Made by a program: the position numbers and the translations under genes
In this document: positions 14,629 to 23,574 of the stretch, piece by piece
How positions within the stretch are numbered: the first letter of the stretch is position 1
Layout of the letters: every line of letters starts with the position of its first letter
Notes under the pieces: generated by a model
Databases searched by the model: none
Told to the model about the DNA's origin: nothing
What the model saw: the letters and a program-made list of their open reading frames with translations, nothing else
Origin: an uncultured Flavobacteriaceae bacterium
GTDB taxonomy: Bacteria; Bacteroidota; Bacteroidia; Flavobacteriales; Flavobacteriaceae
NCBI GenBank assembly: GCA_937136455.1
Contig: CAKZOO010000113.1
Coordinates: forward strand, 186,001-250,000
Length of the DNA stretch: 64,000 nucleotides
Direction: 5' to 3'

Positions 14629-16056
14629 CTATAGATTAGCGAGTTGCCATCCATCTCTATAAGGCTTTGTCACAAATTGATTCGCTTCTTTTAAGTTGGT
14701 GATTTCCATATTTTCACCATCCCAGGTAAGCTTCTTTCTTCCGTAATAATCGAATCCTCTTCCTTGTTCTTTGCGCAATTGATGTGCGCGAATTGCAAGG
14801 TTCCCCATCAGCACAGTTTCAGTGAATGGCCCGGCATAGTCAAATGAAGAAGTCAAGGCTTTGTGCTCGGCGGAATTAAACCCAGCCTTCACAGCTTCGG
14901 TCCACGCTGAATTGTGAATAAGATCTAAGTTTCCTTGTTTGCTGGTGTCAAACTCTACTGGATCTTCCCCGTTTACAAATAACTTAGGATTGGCTCCGTA
15001 AACATCACAAGTGATGTATCCTTTGCTTCCTCTCATGATGATTCCATTCGCAGGAGGGTTGTATTTTCCTATAAGTTCAGGTGGAGTTGCAGGTCGAATT
15101 CCTCCATCGGTCCACTCAAAAACAACTCCTTTAGGGTTGTTAGCGTCCGCAGGGAAATCGATTGTTACTCTTGAAGACAAAGGACATGCTTCAGTAGTGT
15201 ATTCAGGAGTCCACATTTGTTTGAAGACATCAGCAACAGAGGCCTCTACTGCAGAAGGATACCCAAGTTTTAAGGCTTTGTAAGGCGCGTCGAAAATATG
15301 ACAACCCATATCTCCTAATGCTCCAGTTCCGTATTCCCAAAACCCTCTCCAATTAAACGGGTGTAAATTTGGGGTAAAGGGTCTGTTGCTAGCGGTTCCA
15401 ATCCAGTTATCCCAGTCGAGGTCCGCTGGTTTTTGAGCAGCATTTGCCTCTGGCATTCCTACTCCTTGAGGCCAAACAGGTCTATTGGTCCACACATTCA
15501 CAAAGTCAATGGTTCCAATCTTACCAGCTGCAACCCATTCTTCTACTTTTGTCACTCCTATATTTGAACCTCCTTGGTTTCCCATTTGAGTTACGACGCG
15601 ATTTTCTCTAGCAGCAATAGTAAGAAGACGAGCTTCTGCAATGGTATGGGTAAGCGGTTTTTGAACATAAACCCCTTTACCTCGTTGCATCGCATCATAA
15701 GCGATAAATGCGTGGTTGTGATCAGGAGTTGAAATCGTTGCAGCGTCGAACTTAAGTTCGTCGAACATCTTTCTAAAATCGGAATAAACTTTGGCTTTAG
15801 GGTGATCTTTAATGGCCTGACCTGCTCTTTCAAAGTCAATATCACAGATACCTACAATTCGGTTTTTTCCACCGTTATAGGCGTTTTTTAGATCGCTTCC
15901 ACCTTTTCCGCCTGATCCTACAGACACGATGGCCAACTGGTCAGAAGGAGCAATAAATCCTGTACCTCCTAGTACATTTCTAGGAACAATATAGAATCCC
16001 GCTCCAGCAACTGCTGTTTTTTTAATAAAATCTCTTCTAGAGTTTTTCTTTTTCAT
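14629..16056 (-). CDS. Tat-exported Gfo/Idh/MocA family oxidoreductase
   Basis: This 475-residue protein begins with a twin-arginine signal (NSRRDFIKKTAVAGAGFYIV, about 5-24). An NAD(P)-binding Rossmann segment with GSGGKG (about 47-52) follows, then the family's VQKPLTHTIAEARLL motif, in which the Lys is the usual substrate-site residue. The C-terminal half contains WDNWIGTA, the GALGDMGCHIFDAP motif with the conserved His, and a long alpha/beta domain. Members oxidise or epimerise sugars and sugar derivatives. Export by Tat suggests a folded, cofactor-loaded periplasmic enzyme. Two genes of related theme lie upstream on the same strand. The substrate is unknown. Confidence 0.88.
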   Translation of the reverse strand: MKKKNSRRDFIKKTAVAGAGFYIVPRNVLGGTGFIAPSDQLAIVSVGSGGKGGSDLKNAYNGGKNRIVGICDIDFERAGQAIKDHPKAKVYSDFRKMFDELKFDAATISTPDHNHAFIAYDAMQRGKGVYVQKPLTHTIAEARLLTIAARENRVVTQMGNQGGSNIGVTKVEEWVAAGKIGTIDFVNVWTNRPVWPQGVGMPEANAAQKPADLDWDNWIGTASNRPFTPNLHPFNWRGFWEYGTGALGDMGCHIFDAPYKALKLGYPSAVEASVADVFKQMWTPEYTTEACPLSSRVTIDFPADANNPKGVVFEWTDGGIRPATPPELIGKYNPPANGIIMRGSKGYITCDVYGANPKLFVNGEDPVEFDTSKQGNLDLIHNSAWTEAVKAGFNSAEHKALTSSFDYAGPFTETVLMGNLAIRAHQLRKEQGRGFDYYGRKKLTWDGENMEITNLKEANQFVTKPYRDGWQLANL

Positions 16057-16146
16057 AATTAACGGATAGTTTGAGTATTTGTTTGTCTAAGCTTCTAATT
16101 TAATAAAAAGAGCTTTATCTTCTTGATAAATGTCAAAAAAAATCTT

Positions 16147-17070
16147 CTATAATTCAAATCGCATTCCAATTCTTGCTAATTGAAAACCAGCTGATTCTAC
16201 TTTATTTGAGGCAGTAGATTCGCTATCGATAAGTGGGTTAGTGTGGTTGAAATGAATAAAGTATACTTTGTCTTTATCTGTTTTTGACAAGTCATTTAAT
16301 AAGTCCATACTTTCTATCACAAATGGATGAGGAATTTGTGAGAGATCGCGATAGCCAACTTCTGAATTGTCAAAAAAAGTAGCATCGATAAAAGCGTAAT
16401 TTGCTTCGTGAATTTGTGCTCGAATATCCTGATCCCATAAAGACCATTTATTGATGTCTGGAATAAATAAGGCTGTTTTTGTTGGACCTACAATTTTATA
16501 TCCAACCGTTTCGGAAAGCTCATCTCTATGAGGAACTAGAATTGGAATGACTTTTATGTTGGAAGTTAGTTGTTTTGGGGTTTCGTTTTCAAGGGATTCA
16601 ATCATTATATTTTGCTGGTCGATCAACATTTTCCATGGCTGATTATTTTCGAGAAAGCGTTTCATTTTAGGCATCGCATAAACAGTTTCCATTTGAGCTC
16701 CTAAAGCCTCTTTCCCGAGATAGAGTAAACCTGAATAATGACCCATATGAGCATGTGTAATAAAAATACCATTTGGTATTTTATTGTTTTGAAAAGGAGA
16801 ATACTCTTTTAACAAACTCAATTGTGAACTGATTTCAGGGGTTGCTTCAAAGAGATAGTTTTTTTGATTAGCGTGATCGATAAGCCCTAAAGACACCACC
16901 TTCTTAGCAGGGTCAGGATGCTGAATCAATTCTTGACATGCTTTTTGCTCACATCCAATATGAGGCATTCCTCCATCTTGAAGTGTTCCGAGGACAAGAA
17001 GTTCAACTTGTTGAGCTGAAACCGATTGAACCAGTAACAAAATCAAAACAGCAGCAAAAAAGTTTTTCAT
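16147..17070 (-). CDS. PqqB-like metallo-beta-lactamase-fold hydrolase, exported
   Basis: This 307-residue protein has a signal peptide (about 1-20, ending SAQ) and the PqqB-type layout. LGTLQDGGMPHIGC (about 27-40) with paired Cys (40 and 45) comes first. The metal motif THAHMGHYSGL (about 105-115) follows, where the usual HxHxDH Asp is Gly110. IPDINKW, DATFF and a late HFNHTNP motif come after. No other PQQ synthesis genes are visible, so a role in PQQ formation is unlikely. It lies between the oxidoreductase and a sugar isomerase on the same strand and starts 10 bases after the isomerase stop. Confidence 0.75.
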   Translation of the reverse strand: MKNFFAAVLILLLVQSVSAQQVELLVLGTLQDGGMPHIGCEQKACQELIQHPDPAKKVVSLGLIDHANQKNYLFEATPEISSQLSLLKEYSPFQNNKIPNGIFITHAHMGHYSGLLYLGKEALGAQMETVYAMPKMKRFLENNQPWKMLIDQQNIMIESLENETPKQLTSNIKVIPILVPHRDELSETVGYKIVGPTKTALFIPDINKWSLWDQDIRAQIHEANYAFIDATFFDNSEVGYRDLSQIPHPFVIESMDLLNDLSKTDKDKVYFIHFNHTNPLIDSESTASNKVESAGFQLARIGMRFEL

Positions 17071-17080
17071 GAGGGGTCTA

Positions 17081-18049
17081 TTAAAACCTTAAACCACTGA
17101 GAAAATCGTAGGCCGATCCAATATTTTCGTAGGGATTGGCTGCTAAATCGTGTTCTATAAAATAGTGTTCAACCCCAGAGTGATAAGCGACATTGAGTAT
17201 CTCATCTATAGGGATCTCTCCTGATCCAGCTGGAACTAAGAGCGGAAATAATTCCATCCATTCAGTAGAGGTAGACCCTTTCCCTTTAAAATACGTAATG
17301 GTTTTCATGTCTTTGATGTGTAACATCGTATAGCGACCTTGGTGTTTTTTTAGAAGTTCTATGGGATTCGATTTACCCGCTACAGTCCAAAACAAATCCA
17401 TTTCAAAAAAGACTTTTTCAGGATCCGTTTCATCGAGGATAATATCGAGAGGGACAACGCCGTTGTCTTCTGGAATGAGTCCATAACCGTGGTTGTGATA
17501 TGCAAATTTAATTCCCTCTTCTCTGGCTTGTCTCCCTATTTCATTAAAGCGCTCCGCCATTCTTTTATAGGCGTCTAGATCTGGTCGTTCTACTTCTGGG
17601 ATGGAGGGCAATACAACATAGGAGGCTCCCATAATTTTTGCCGCTTTTCCAAGTGCAGTCATATTTGTTTCTAAGGTGTAAAGATCCGTGTGCATCGATG
17701 GGACACTGATATCGTAATGACTGAGAATTGATTTGAATTCTTCTGGAGAATGCCCATAAAAACCACTAGCACTAAATCCTAAATATTCACTAACAGCAGC
17801 CCAAGAAGCCTTAGTTCGATCATCAGTAAAGCTATAGGGGCCATAGGTTTCAAACTCTCGAATCCCAATTTGGGCCATTTTTTTAACGGTTCCTTCCAAG
17901 TCATTTTCTAAAATTTTTGGTATGGAAAAAAGTCCGAGTCCGAGTTTGTTTATTTTTTTCTCAGAAATTGATTTACAAGCCGTATTTGGTAGTAATCCAA
18001 TAGCAGAGGTCAATAAAGCTGAAGTTTTAATAAAGTCTGATCGTTTCAT
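17081..18049 (-). CDS. Sugar phosphate isomerase/epimerase family protein, exported
   Basis: This 322-residue protein has an N-terminal export segment (MKRSDFIKTSALLTSAIGLL) that resembles a Tat signal but has KR rather than RR. It ends near Ala-Cys, so a lipoprotein is also possible. The rest is a xylose-isomerase-like TIM barrel. Metal-site strands include ISVPSMHTDLY, KFAYHNHGYGL, FFEMDLFWTVAGK and YTMLHIKDM, and the late GSGEIPIDEIL and EHYFIEHDL segments are typical. It heads a three-gene set with the PqqB-like and Gfo/Idh genes, suggesting periplasmic sugar processing. The substrate is unknown. Confidence 0.82.
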   Translation of the reverse strand: MKRSDFIKTSALLTSAIGLLPNTACKSISEKKINKLGLGLFSIPKILENDLEGTVKKMAQIGIREFETYGPYSFTDDRTKASWAAVSEYLGFSASGFYGHSPEEFKSILSHYDISVPSMHTDLYTLETNMTALGKAAKIMGASYVVLPSIPEVERPDLDAYKRMAERFNEIGRQAREEGIKFAYHNHGYGLIPEDNGVVPLDIILDETDPEKVFFEMDLFWTVAGKSNPIELLKKHQGRYTMLHIKDMKTITYFKGKGSTSTEWMELFPLLVPAGSGEIPIDEILNVAYHSGVEHYFIEHDLAANPYENIGSAYDFLSGLRF

Positions 18050-18166
18050 TTGGTATACATTTTGATATTTCTAAAGATAGCGAAACTCTTTGAAATTAAA
18101 AGTTACAGTTTATCGAAAACCTTTTTTTTACTAAGGAGTTGTCTTAATTTTACAAAAAACAGAATC

Positions 18167-18715
18167 ATGAAAAAGTTATTTCTATTAGCCTTAGTTTCTC
18201 TATCACTTTTAAGCTGTGAATCAGAAGAAGTCAACGCTTCGTTGCTAGAAGGGCAATGGGTATTAAAAAATGTGAGTTGTTTTTGCTATTTTGGAGAAAC
18301 TCCAAATTTTGAAGGGCACTATATCTGGTTTTTCCCCAATGAAGGATTAATGGTTGCTAATGGAACAAAATCTGTTGTTAGCTTCAAGGAGCCTGGAAAA
18401 GTATATCGATTCAATCTAAAAAATAACACCTTAGGATTCTCAGATAGCGATCGAAGGTATACCTATGAGCTTTCGGAAAACACCTTGATTTTGAACTATG
18501 TTGACAACCCTCAAATAGCTGATGATGAAATCTCGTATACTTTTACAAAAGGAGCTGCCGACAATTCTTGCTTGGATGCTGCTATGGTAGAAATGGGTCC
18601 TTGTACCAAAGAATACATGCCTGTTTGTGGTTGTGATGGTCTTAGCTATGGCAATGCATGTGAGGCTTCGAATGCAGGGATACAATCCTATGTAGAGGGC
18701 ATTTGCGACAAATAA
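18167..18715 (+). CDS. Lipoprotein with C-terminal Kazal-type domain
   Basis: The ATG at 18167 gives 182 residues with a lipobox (SLSLLSC). The earlier in-frame start at 18050 would bury the signal sequence and is rejected. The middle (about 28-125) resembles a lipocalin-like or META-type small barrel (EGQWVLKNVSC at its start). The C-terminal 45 residues form a Kazal-type motif with spaced Cys: MGPCTKEYMPVCGCDGLSYG followed by NACEASNAG and EGIC. Kazal domains inhibit serine proteases, so a protective envelope role is possible but inferred. It converges with the next TonB receptor gene with a 1-base gap. Confidence 0.75.
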   Translation: MKKLFLLALVSLSLLSCESEEVNASLLEGQWVLKNVSCFCYFGETPNFEGHYIWFFPNEGLMVANGTKSVVSFKEPGKVYRFNLKNNTLGFSDSDRRYTYELSENTLILNYVDNPQIADDEISYTFTKGAADNSCLDAAMVEMGPCTKEYMPVCGCDGLSYGNACEASNAGIQSYVEGICDK

Positions 18716-18716
18716 T

Positions 18717-20690
18717 TTAATAGAGTTTCCAGCTGAGTCCTATATATAAATTTCTTTTTGGAGCTGGCTCATAATAACGTCCTCCAAAGGCATTTACTCG
18801 TATATTGTCGTAATAGTCGCTGTTAAATAGATTGTTAATACCCATTTTTAAATCAAAGCGAGTATAACTTTTACTCATGCTCAAATGGGAGTAAAATTGG
18901 CTTTTAATTTCAACAGCGTTCGAACTTGTAGCGTAAAGGTTCCCCCAATATACGGAACTCAGAGCTAGTTGAAGTCCATTTATAAATTGCTGGGTGAGTC
19001 GGTTGTAGAAATTGTGTCTTGGAATTCCAGGAAGGTATTCTTGATTGTCAGTAGTATCAAATCTAAAATCGCTATAGGAATAACTCTGTTGAAGACTCAA
19101 TCCCCCCCATTGTTTTAAATAACTGAATTCTATACCTGTTCTTTTGGTGTTCCCCGCATTGTTATAGAAGGTTCTACCAGGATAATTTTCAATACTATAG
19201 GCCACTAATTCCCCTTTTGACCGAATTGAAAAGAGTGCTACCTCAAACTGACTGTTTTGAGTATAGCGCTTAAATCCCAACTCTACATTTTGTGCCTTTG
19301 TGGGCTCTAATTCAGTATTGAATCCCAGTGATCCACTGGGATCATTGGAGAGCTCACTAAGTGTTGGTGTTTGAAAGCTCTCACTATAACGCGTATAAAG
19401 TCCAGATTCAGAATCCAGTTTATAGTGGAATCCAAGACTAGGACTTAAGGCACTGTAAGATTGTTTCTCCTTGTTTGTGAAAGAGAGGGCTATATAATCG
19501 GCTCGAACTCCTGATTGAATTGACCAATTTCCGCTATTGGTATTAGAACTCATATAGAGGGCCGTATTGGAATAATGCTCATCTTGCTCATCTTGTAAGT
19601 CTCCCTTCGAGCCGTTTAAATTATCATAACGCTGACGGTGATCTACTTGACTATTATGACTCCACCCCAGTTGATATGCTCCATTTTTTGTAGACCTATT
19701 AATAGAAGACCCCAATCCCCAATAGAATCGCTTGAATGCAGAAACACCCCCTGATTTAAAAGGCAAATATCCAATAAAGTCCCTATGGGCAGCATAGAGG
19801 TAATTAGACATAGTTGCTTTGTGGAGTTCTGATGTTAGTTGAAGTCCTGTTTTGATATGATCGAGAGCTTCTCTAGAATCATAATCTAGATTAGCCCCTC
19901 TTGCAGCCTTTGGGTTTTCGCGAACCTGGTCCAGTGTTAATCCTCCTGAATCATCGGCATTGGGACTATGGGTATAGTTGATTTGCCAAAGTAGTTGGTG
20001 TTTGTCGCTGATGCTCTTGACGCTTTTGTAATTAGTTTGGAATTGATTAAAACTCGAATGAGCTCTATAGCCATTAGATTGACTGTGGTTGATGGCAAGA
20101 AGTGCTTTTGAACTGTCTTTTGAGAGATTGACAAGCGCTTGAGATAGGGTTAATCCATAGCTTCCTGAGGTGAAATTAATTCGAACTTTTTCATCGATAG
20201 TATCTAGAGTATTGATGTGAATGACTCCACCTGAAGCATTTCCATAGAGGGATGCTGAAGGGCCTCTTAAAACTTCAATTCGATTGATAAGTCCGACCAA
20301 CACATTGTCTATTTGGCCTTGACCATCTGGGGTGGTTTCGGGGATTCCATCTACAATGAGTTTAACGCCTCGAATTCCAAAGGCTGAACGCGCTCCAAAT
20401 CCTCTGATAGAAACTCTTAAATCTTGATTGTAATTAAAGGCATTCTGAGCAAAAAGCCCTGGCACACTGATTAGTGATTCGTTGATTGAAAGTTGTGGTT
20501 CCAAAAGAGCATTTTTGGAGCTCAACACCAAACTTGCTGCAAGAGGAGCTCTGAGGCTCTTGGTTGGTATTTTGGTCGCTTTTAAAACAACTTCATCGAG
20601 TTGTTGTAGGGTGCCAATACTGTCTTGTTTTTGTTGTGCAAAAAGACAAAGACTAAAAAATAGAGGGAGTATTTTAAAAAATCGATTCAT
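18717..20690 (-). CDS. TonB-dependent outer-membrane receptor (substrate unknown)
   Basis: The ATG at 20690 places a signal peptide (MNRFFKILPLFFSLCLFAQ) at the start of 657 residues; the earlier in-frame start at 20735 is less likely. A plug domain follows, with LDEVVLKATKIP, VSIRGFGARSAFGIRGVKLIVDG, and RIEVLRGPSASLYGNASGGVI. A 22-strand barrel ends YIGLSWKLY. There is no carboxypeptidase-like N-terminal extension. Receptors of this type often import iron chelates, but nothing here identifies the ligand. The TauE/SafE gene upstream ends 16 bases before this start, so they are probably cotranscribed. Confidence 0.9.
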   Translation of the reverse strand: MNRFFKILPLFFSLCLFAQQKQDSIGTLQQLDEVVLKATKIPTKSLRAPLAASLVLSSKNALLEPQLSINESLISVPGLFAQNAFNYNQDLRVSIRGFGARSAFGIRGVKLIVDGIPETTPDGQGQIDNVLVGLINRIEVLRGPSASLYGNASGGVIHINTLDTIDEKVRINFTSGSYGLTLSQALVNLSKDSSKALLAINHSQSNGYRAHSSFNQFQTNYKSVKSISDKHQLLWQINYTHSPNADDSGGLTLDQVRENPKAARGANLDYDSREALDHIKTGLQLTSELHKATMSNYLYAAHRDFIGYLPFKSGGVSAFKRFYWGLGSSINRSTKNGAYQLGWSHNSQVDHRQRYDNLNGSKGDLQDEQDEHYSNTALYMSSNTNSGNWSIQSGVRADYIALSFTNKEKQSYSALSPSLGFHYKLDSESGLYTRYSESFQTPTLSELSNDPSGSLGFNTELEPTKAQNVELGFKRYTQNSQFEVALFSIRSKGELVAYSIENYPGRTFYNNAGNTKRTGIEFSYLKQWGGLSLQQSYSYSDFRFDTTDNQEYLPGIPRHNFYNRLTQQFINGLQLALSSVYWGNLYATSSNAVEIKSQFYSHLSMSKSYTRFDLKMGINNLFNSDYYDNIRVNAFGGRYYEPAPKRNLYIGLSWKLY

Positions 20691-20706
20691 AGAGGGATAT
20701 GAGAAT

Positions 20707-21459
20707 TTATTTAAAGAAAAGGAGCACCGCTCCAATCGCTGTGAGAATTAAAATCATCTGCCTGAAGAATTGATCGGTAAACTTTTTAACTAGGAAAATT
20801 CCACTGAGTAGTCCGGCAATTACTGCAGGCAACAAATAGATATAGACTTCAAAGGTTTCAACGGTAACAGTTTTCCAAACAAAAATGTGAAAGGGAAGTT
20901 TAAACAAATTGATAAAGAAAAAAAGCCAGGCAGCAGTTCCAATAAATTCATTCTTTGGGAGTCTCATGGCTAAAAAGAAAATGTTCGAAAAGGCACCAGC
21001 TAAGTTTCCTATCATCGTAGTGACTCCCGCCATGGTTCCTGTAAATCCAGCAAAGGACCAATGTGTTGGAACCTTTCGATCTTTTTTGCCCCACCACCAC
21101 AACATCAACACTGTGAGAAGAATAATCACAGCCATTGTAATTTGAAAAATGCGTTCGGGAAGATCTTTTCCAATAAAGACACCGATGAGCACTCCGAGCA
21201 TCATCCAGGGGAGAAATCTTCTTAGGTATACCCACTTGGTATGTCGATGATAGTAAAAGATAGCAAAGATATCTCCAGTAATCAGTAAGGGCATCAGTGC
21301 TCCAGTCGAAGATTTTGCTCCAAAGGCAAAGGCCATCAAGGTGACGATAAGTACTGCAATTCCTTTCACACCTGCCTTAGAGACACCGAGGATGTACGCT
21401 CCCAGAAATGCAGCGACAAATTGCTCTAAGTTGAGATTGACGTAGTTTAGAAAGTCCAT
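20707..21459 (-). CDS. TauE/SafE family membrane permease
   Basis: This 250-residue protein consists of about eight hydrophobic helices with the family's repeated motifs. These include AFLGAYILGVSKAGVKGIAVL near the start, LPLLITGDIFAIFYYHRH-like sequence around residue 60, and GFTGTMAGVTTMIGNLAGAF at about 138-157. Members export or import sulfite, sulfoacetate or other small organic anions across the inner membrane. It sits directly upstream of a TonB receptor, which might supply the same compound. A TACCTTTG -7 box lies only 5 bases before the ATG, suggesting a very short or absent leader. Confidence 0.88.
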   Translation of the reverse strand: MDFLNYVNLNLEQFVAAFLGAYILGVSKAGVKGIAVLIVTLMAFAFGAKSSTGALMPLLITGDIFAIFYYHRHTKWVYLRRFLPWMMLGVLIGVFIGKDLPERIFQITMAVIILLTVLMLWWWGKKDRKVPTHWSFAGFTGTMAGVTTMIGNLAGAFSNIFFLAMRLPKNEFIGTAAWLFFFINLFKLPFHIFVWKTVTVETFEVYIYLLPAVIAGLLSGIFLVKKFTDQFFRQMILILTAIGAVLLFFK

Positions 21460-21463
21460 TTTT

Positions 21464-21471
21464 CAAAGGTA
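21464..21471 (-). promoter_or_regulatory. Promoter -7 element next to the TauE start
   Basis: TACCTTTG on the minus strand matches TAnnTTTG. It ends 4 bases before the start codon at 21459, implying an almost leaderless transcript. Confidence 0.4.
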
Positions 21472-21536
21472 CATAAAGCAATTCATTAGAAATAAAATAA
21501 TATATTTAGGCTTAAAATAAACAAACCCCTCTCTCT

Positions 21537-23345
21537 ATGCAACTAGCAACAATCGACTATCTCATTATTTTTGGCTTTTTCGCCATTGTCCTCGGAGTTG
21601 GACTCTACGTTTCAAAATCGTCCGGGAAAGACACCTCTGAATTCTTTTTATCAGGAAGGAGTATGCCCTGGTGGTTACTCGGATTCTCAATGGTAGCAAC
21701 CACATTTTCTACCGACACCCCTAACCTTGTAACGGATATTGTTAGAACTAATGGTGTTTCAGGAAACTGGGTTTGGTGGGCCTTTTTAATCACGGGTCTA
21801 TTGACTGTATTTGTCTATGCAAAACTCTGGAGAAGATCGGATGTCAATACCGATATGGAATTTTATGAACTTCGTTATGGAGGGAAGGCAGCCCGTTTTT
21901 TAAGATGGTTTAGAGCGTTCTACTTAGGAGTGCTTTTTAACATCATGGCCATGTCTGCTGTAACACTCGCAGCCATAAAAATAGGTCAAGTGATGTTAGG
22001 CTTAAGCCCCGTAGAAACTGTTGTAATCGCAGGATCTATCACCATGGTGTTTAGTGCTGTCGGTGGATTTAAGGGGGTGGTGTACACTGACTTTATACTC
22101 TTTTTTGTTGCCATGGGCGGTGCTATTGGAGCTGCCTATTATCTCGTAAATATTCCAGAGGTTGGAGGTCTTTCCAACTTAATGGCACAGTCAAATGTCA
22201 CTGAAAAGCTTTCCATTTTACCCGACATGAATGATACAGAAAGCTTGATCATGCTTCTGATTATTCCTCTAGCGGTACAGTGGTGGTCTGCTTGGTATCC
22301 TGGAGCTGAACCAGGAGGTGGAGGCTATATCGCTCAGCGTATGTTGGCTGCAAAAGATGAAAATCACGCTATTGGAGCTACCTTCTTTTTCAATATTATG
22401 CATTACGCCTTAAGACCCTGGCCATGGATTTTAGTGGCATTAGCATCCTTGGTTGTGTATCCAGATATTGCAAGTATTCAAGAAGCCTTTCCAAATGTTG
22501 AAGCAGGAAAATTAGGACACGACCTAGCGTATTCTGCAATGCTCACCAAATTACCAGCGGGATTACTAGGGTTGGTATTAGCTTCTCTAGGCGCTGCCTA
22601 TATGTCAACGCTTTCTACCCATTTAAATTGGGGAGCTTCTTATATAGTCAATGATGTGTACAAACTCAACTTTGGTAAAAACGCATCTGAAAAACACTTG
22701 GTTTTAGTAGGTAAGATTTCAACAGTTTTACTGATGGTTTTTTCTGCGCTATTTGCATTGGTGTTACAAAATGCCTTACAGCTTTTTGATATCATTTTGA
22801 TGTTTGGAGCGGGAACAGGACTCATCTTTATCCTACGTTGGTTTTGGTGGAGAATCAATGCTTGGAGTGAATTATCTGCGATGGTTTCATCTGGAATCAT
22901 CTCGATTCTTCTCAATTTTACATCTCTTGGAACGTTGCTGTTTGGCAAAGAAACAGAAACAGAAATCATTGTAGGATTGATGCCGAGCTGGTTTAAATTT
23001 CCATTTGTGGTATTAATCACATCGATTGTTTGGATTGTGGTTACCTATGCAACTCCAAAAGAAACAGATGTAACTCTTCAGAAATTCTACGATAAAATTA
23101 AACCGGGTGGTCCAGGTTGGAAAAAACAAGCAGCAGCAAGCAGTTCTACAGATAAAAAATGGACAGTTCCTTCAGGAATCTTAGCGGCATTAATCAGTGC
23201 GGTACTCATTTATGCGGTAATGTTCTCCGTAGGAAATTTAATCTATGGCAATACAACAAAAGCCTTTAGCCTATTAGCTCTTGCCTTAGCGATGCTCATC
23301 TGGTTATTGCGAGTGTGGAAAAAACTTAAGAAGGACGTTTTTTAA
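21537..23345 (+). CDS. Sodium:solute symporter family transporter
   Basis: This 602-residue inner-membrane protein matches the SSS family. It opens with YLIIFGFFAIVLGVGLYVSK, then has FFLSGRSMPWWLLGFSMVATTFSTDTPN (about 38-65), the segment containing residues tied to Na+ binding. About 13-14 hydrophobic helices follow, including AGLLGLVLASLGAAYMSTLSTHLNWGASYIVND (about 343-375). The closest familiar members take up sugars, sialic acid or proline. The substrate cannot be told from sequence. It is divergently transcribed from the TauE/TonB-receptor pair. Confidence 0.9.
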   Translation: MQLATIDYLIIFGFFAIVLGVGLYVSKSSGKDTSEFFLSGRSMPWWLLGFSMVATTFSTDTPNLVTDIVRTNGVSGNWVWWAFLITGLLTVFVYAKLWRRSDVNTDMEFYELRYGGKAARFLRWFRAFYLGVLFNIMAMSAVTLAAIKIGQVMLGLSPVETVVIAGSITMVFSAVGGFKGVVYTDFILFFVAMGGAIGAAYYLVNIPEVGGLSNLMAQSNVTEKLSILPDMNDTESLIMLLIIPLAVQWWSAWYPGAEPGGGGYIAQRMLAAKDENHAIGATFFFNIMHYALRPWPWILVALASLVVYPDIASIQEAFPNVEAGKLGHDLAYSAMLTKLPAGLLGLVLASLGAAYMSTLSTHLNWGASYIVNDVYKLNFGKNASEKHLVLVGKISTVLLMVFSALFALVLQNALQLFDIILMFGAGTGLIFILRWFWWRINAWSELSAMVSSGIISILLNFTSLGTLLFGKETETEIIVGLMPSWFKFPFVVLITSIVWIVVTYATPKETDVTLQKFYDKIKPGGPGWKKQAAASSSTDKKWTVPSGILAALISAVLIYAVMFSVGNLIYGNTTKAFSLLALALAMLIWLLRVWKKLKKDVF

Positions 23346-23351
23346 ACGAAA

Positions 23352-23573
23352 TTAAGCTTCTTTATTGCTCTGAAATTCCTTGAGAATTTCTTTAGCTCGG
23401 TCGAGATCTTCTTCTTTGACCATTAGTTGAACGACATCACCTCCGTAGAATCCAGCAAGGACTCCGGAGGTAGCTCGGTCTTTGTTTATAGGGAAAATAC
23501 CTTCTTCTTGAAGCAATCCTTTTAAAAGCATTACCTCGATAGAAGATCCTGAAAAGAGCAATTGGTAACTCAT
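23352..23573 (-). CDS. DUF2007-type small protein
   Basis: This 73-residue protein has the DUF2007 (putative signal-transducing) pattern. It reads YQLLFSGSSIEVMLLKGLLQEEGI, followed by GGDVVQLMVKEEDLDRAKEIL. This resembles a small ferredoxin-like ligand-binding fold. It starts 2 bases after the stop of riboflavin synthase on the same strand and is probably cotranscribed. Its biochemical role is unknown. Confidence 0.85.
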   Translation of the reverse strand: MSYQLLFSGSSIEVMLLKGLLQEEGIFPINKDRATSGVLAGFYGGDVVQLMVKEEDLDRAKEILKEFQSNKEA

Positions 23574-23574
23574 A

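Noticed and set aside
16147-17070. PQQ biosynthesis gene pqqB
   Set aside because: The protein is exported, the metal motif is altered, and no pqqA/C/D/E genes are visible.
18050-18166. N-terminal extension of the Kazal lipoprotein
   Set aside because: It would place a lipoprotein signal 40 residues inside the protein.
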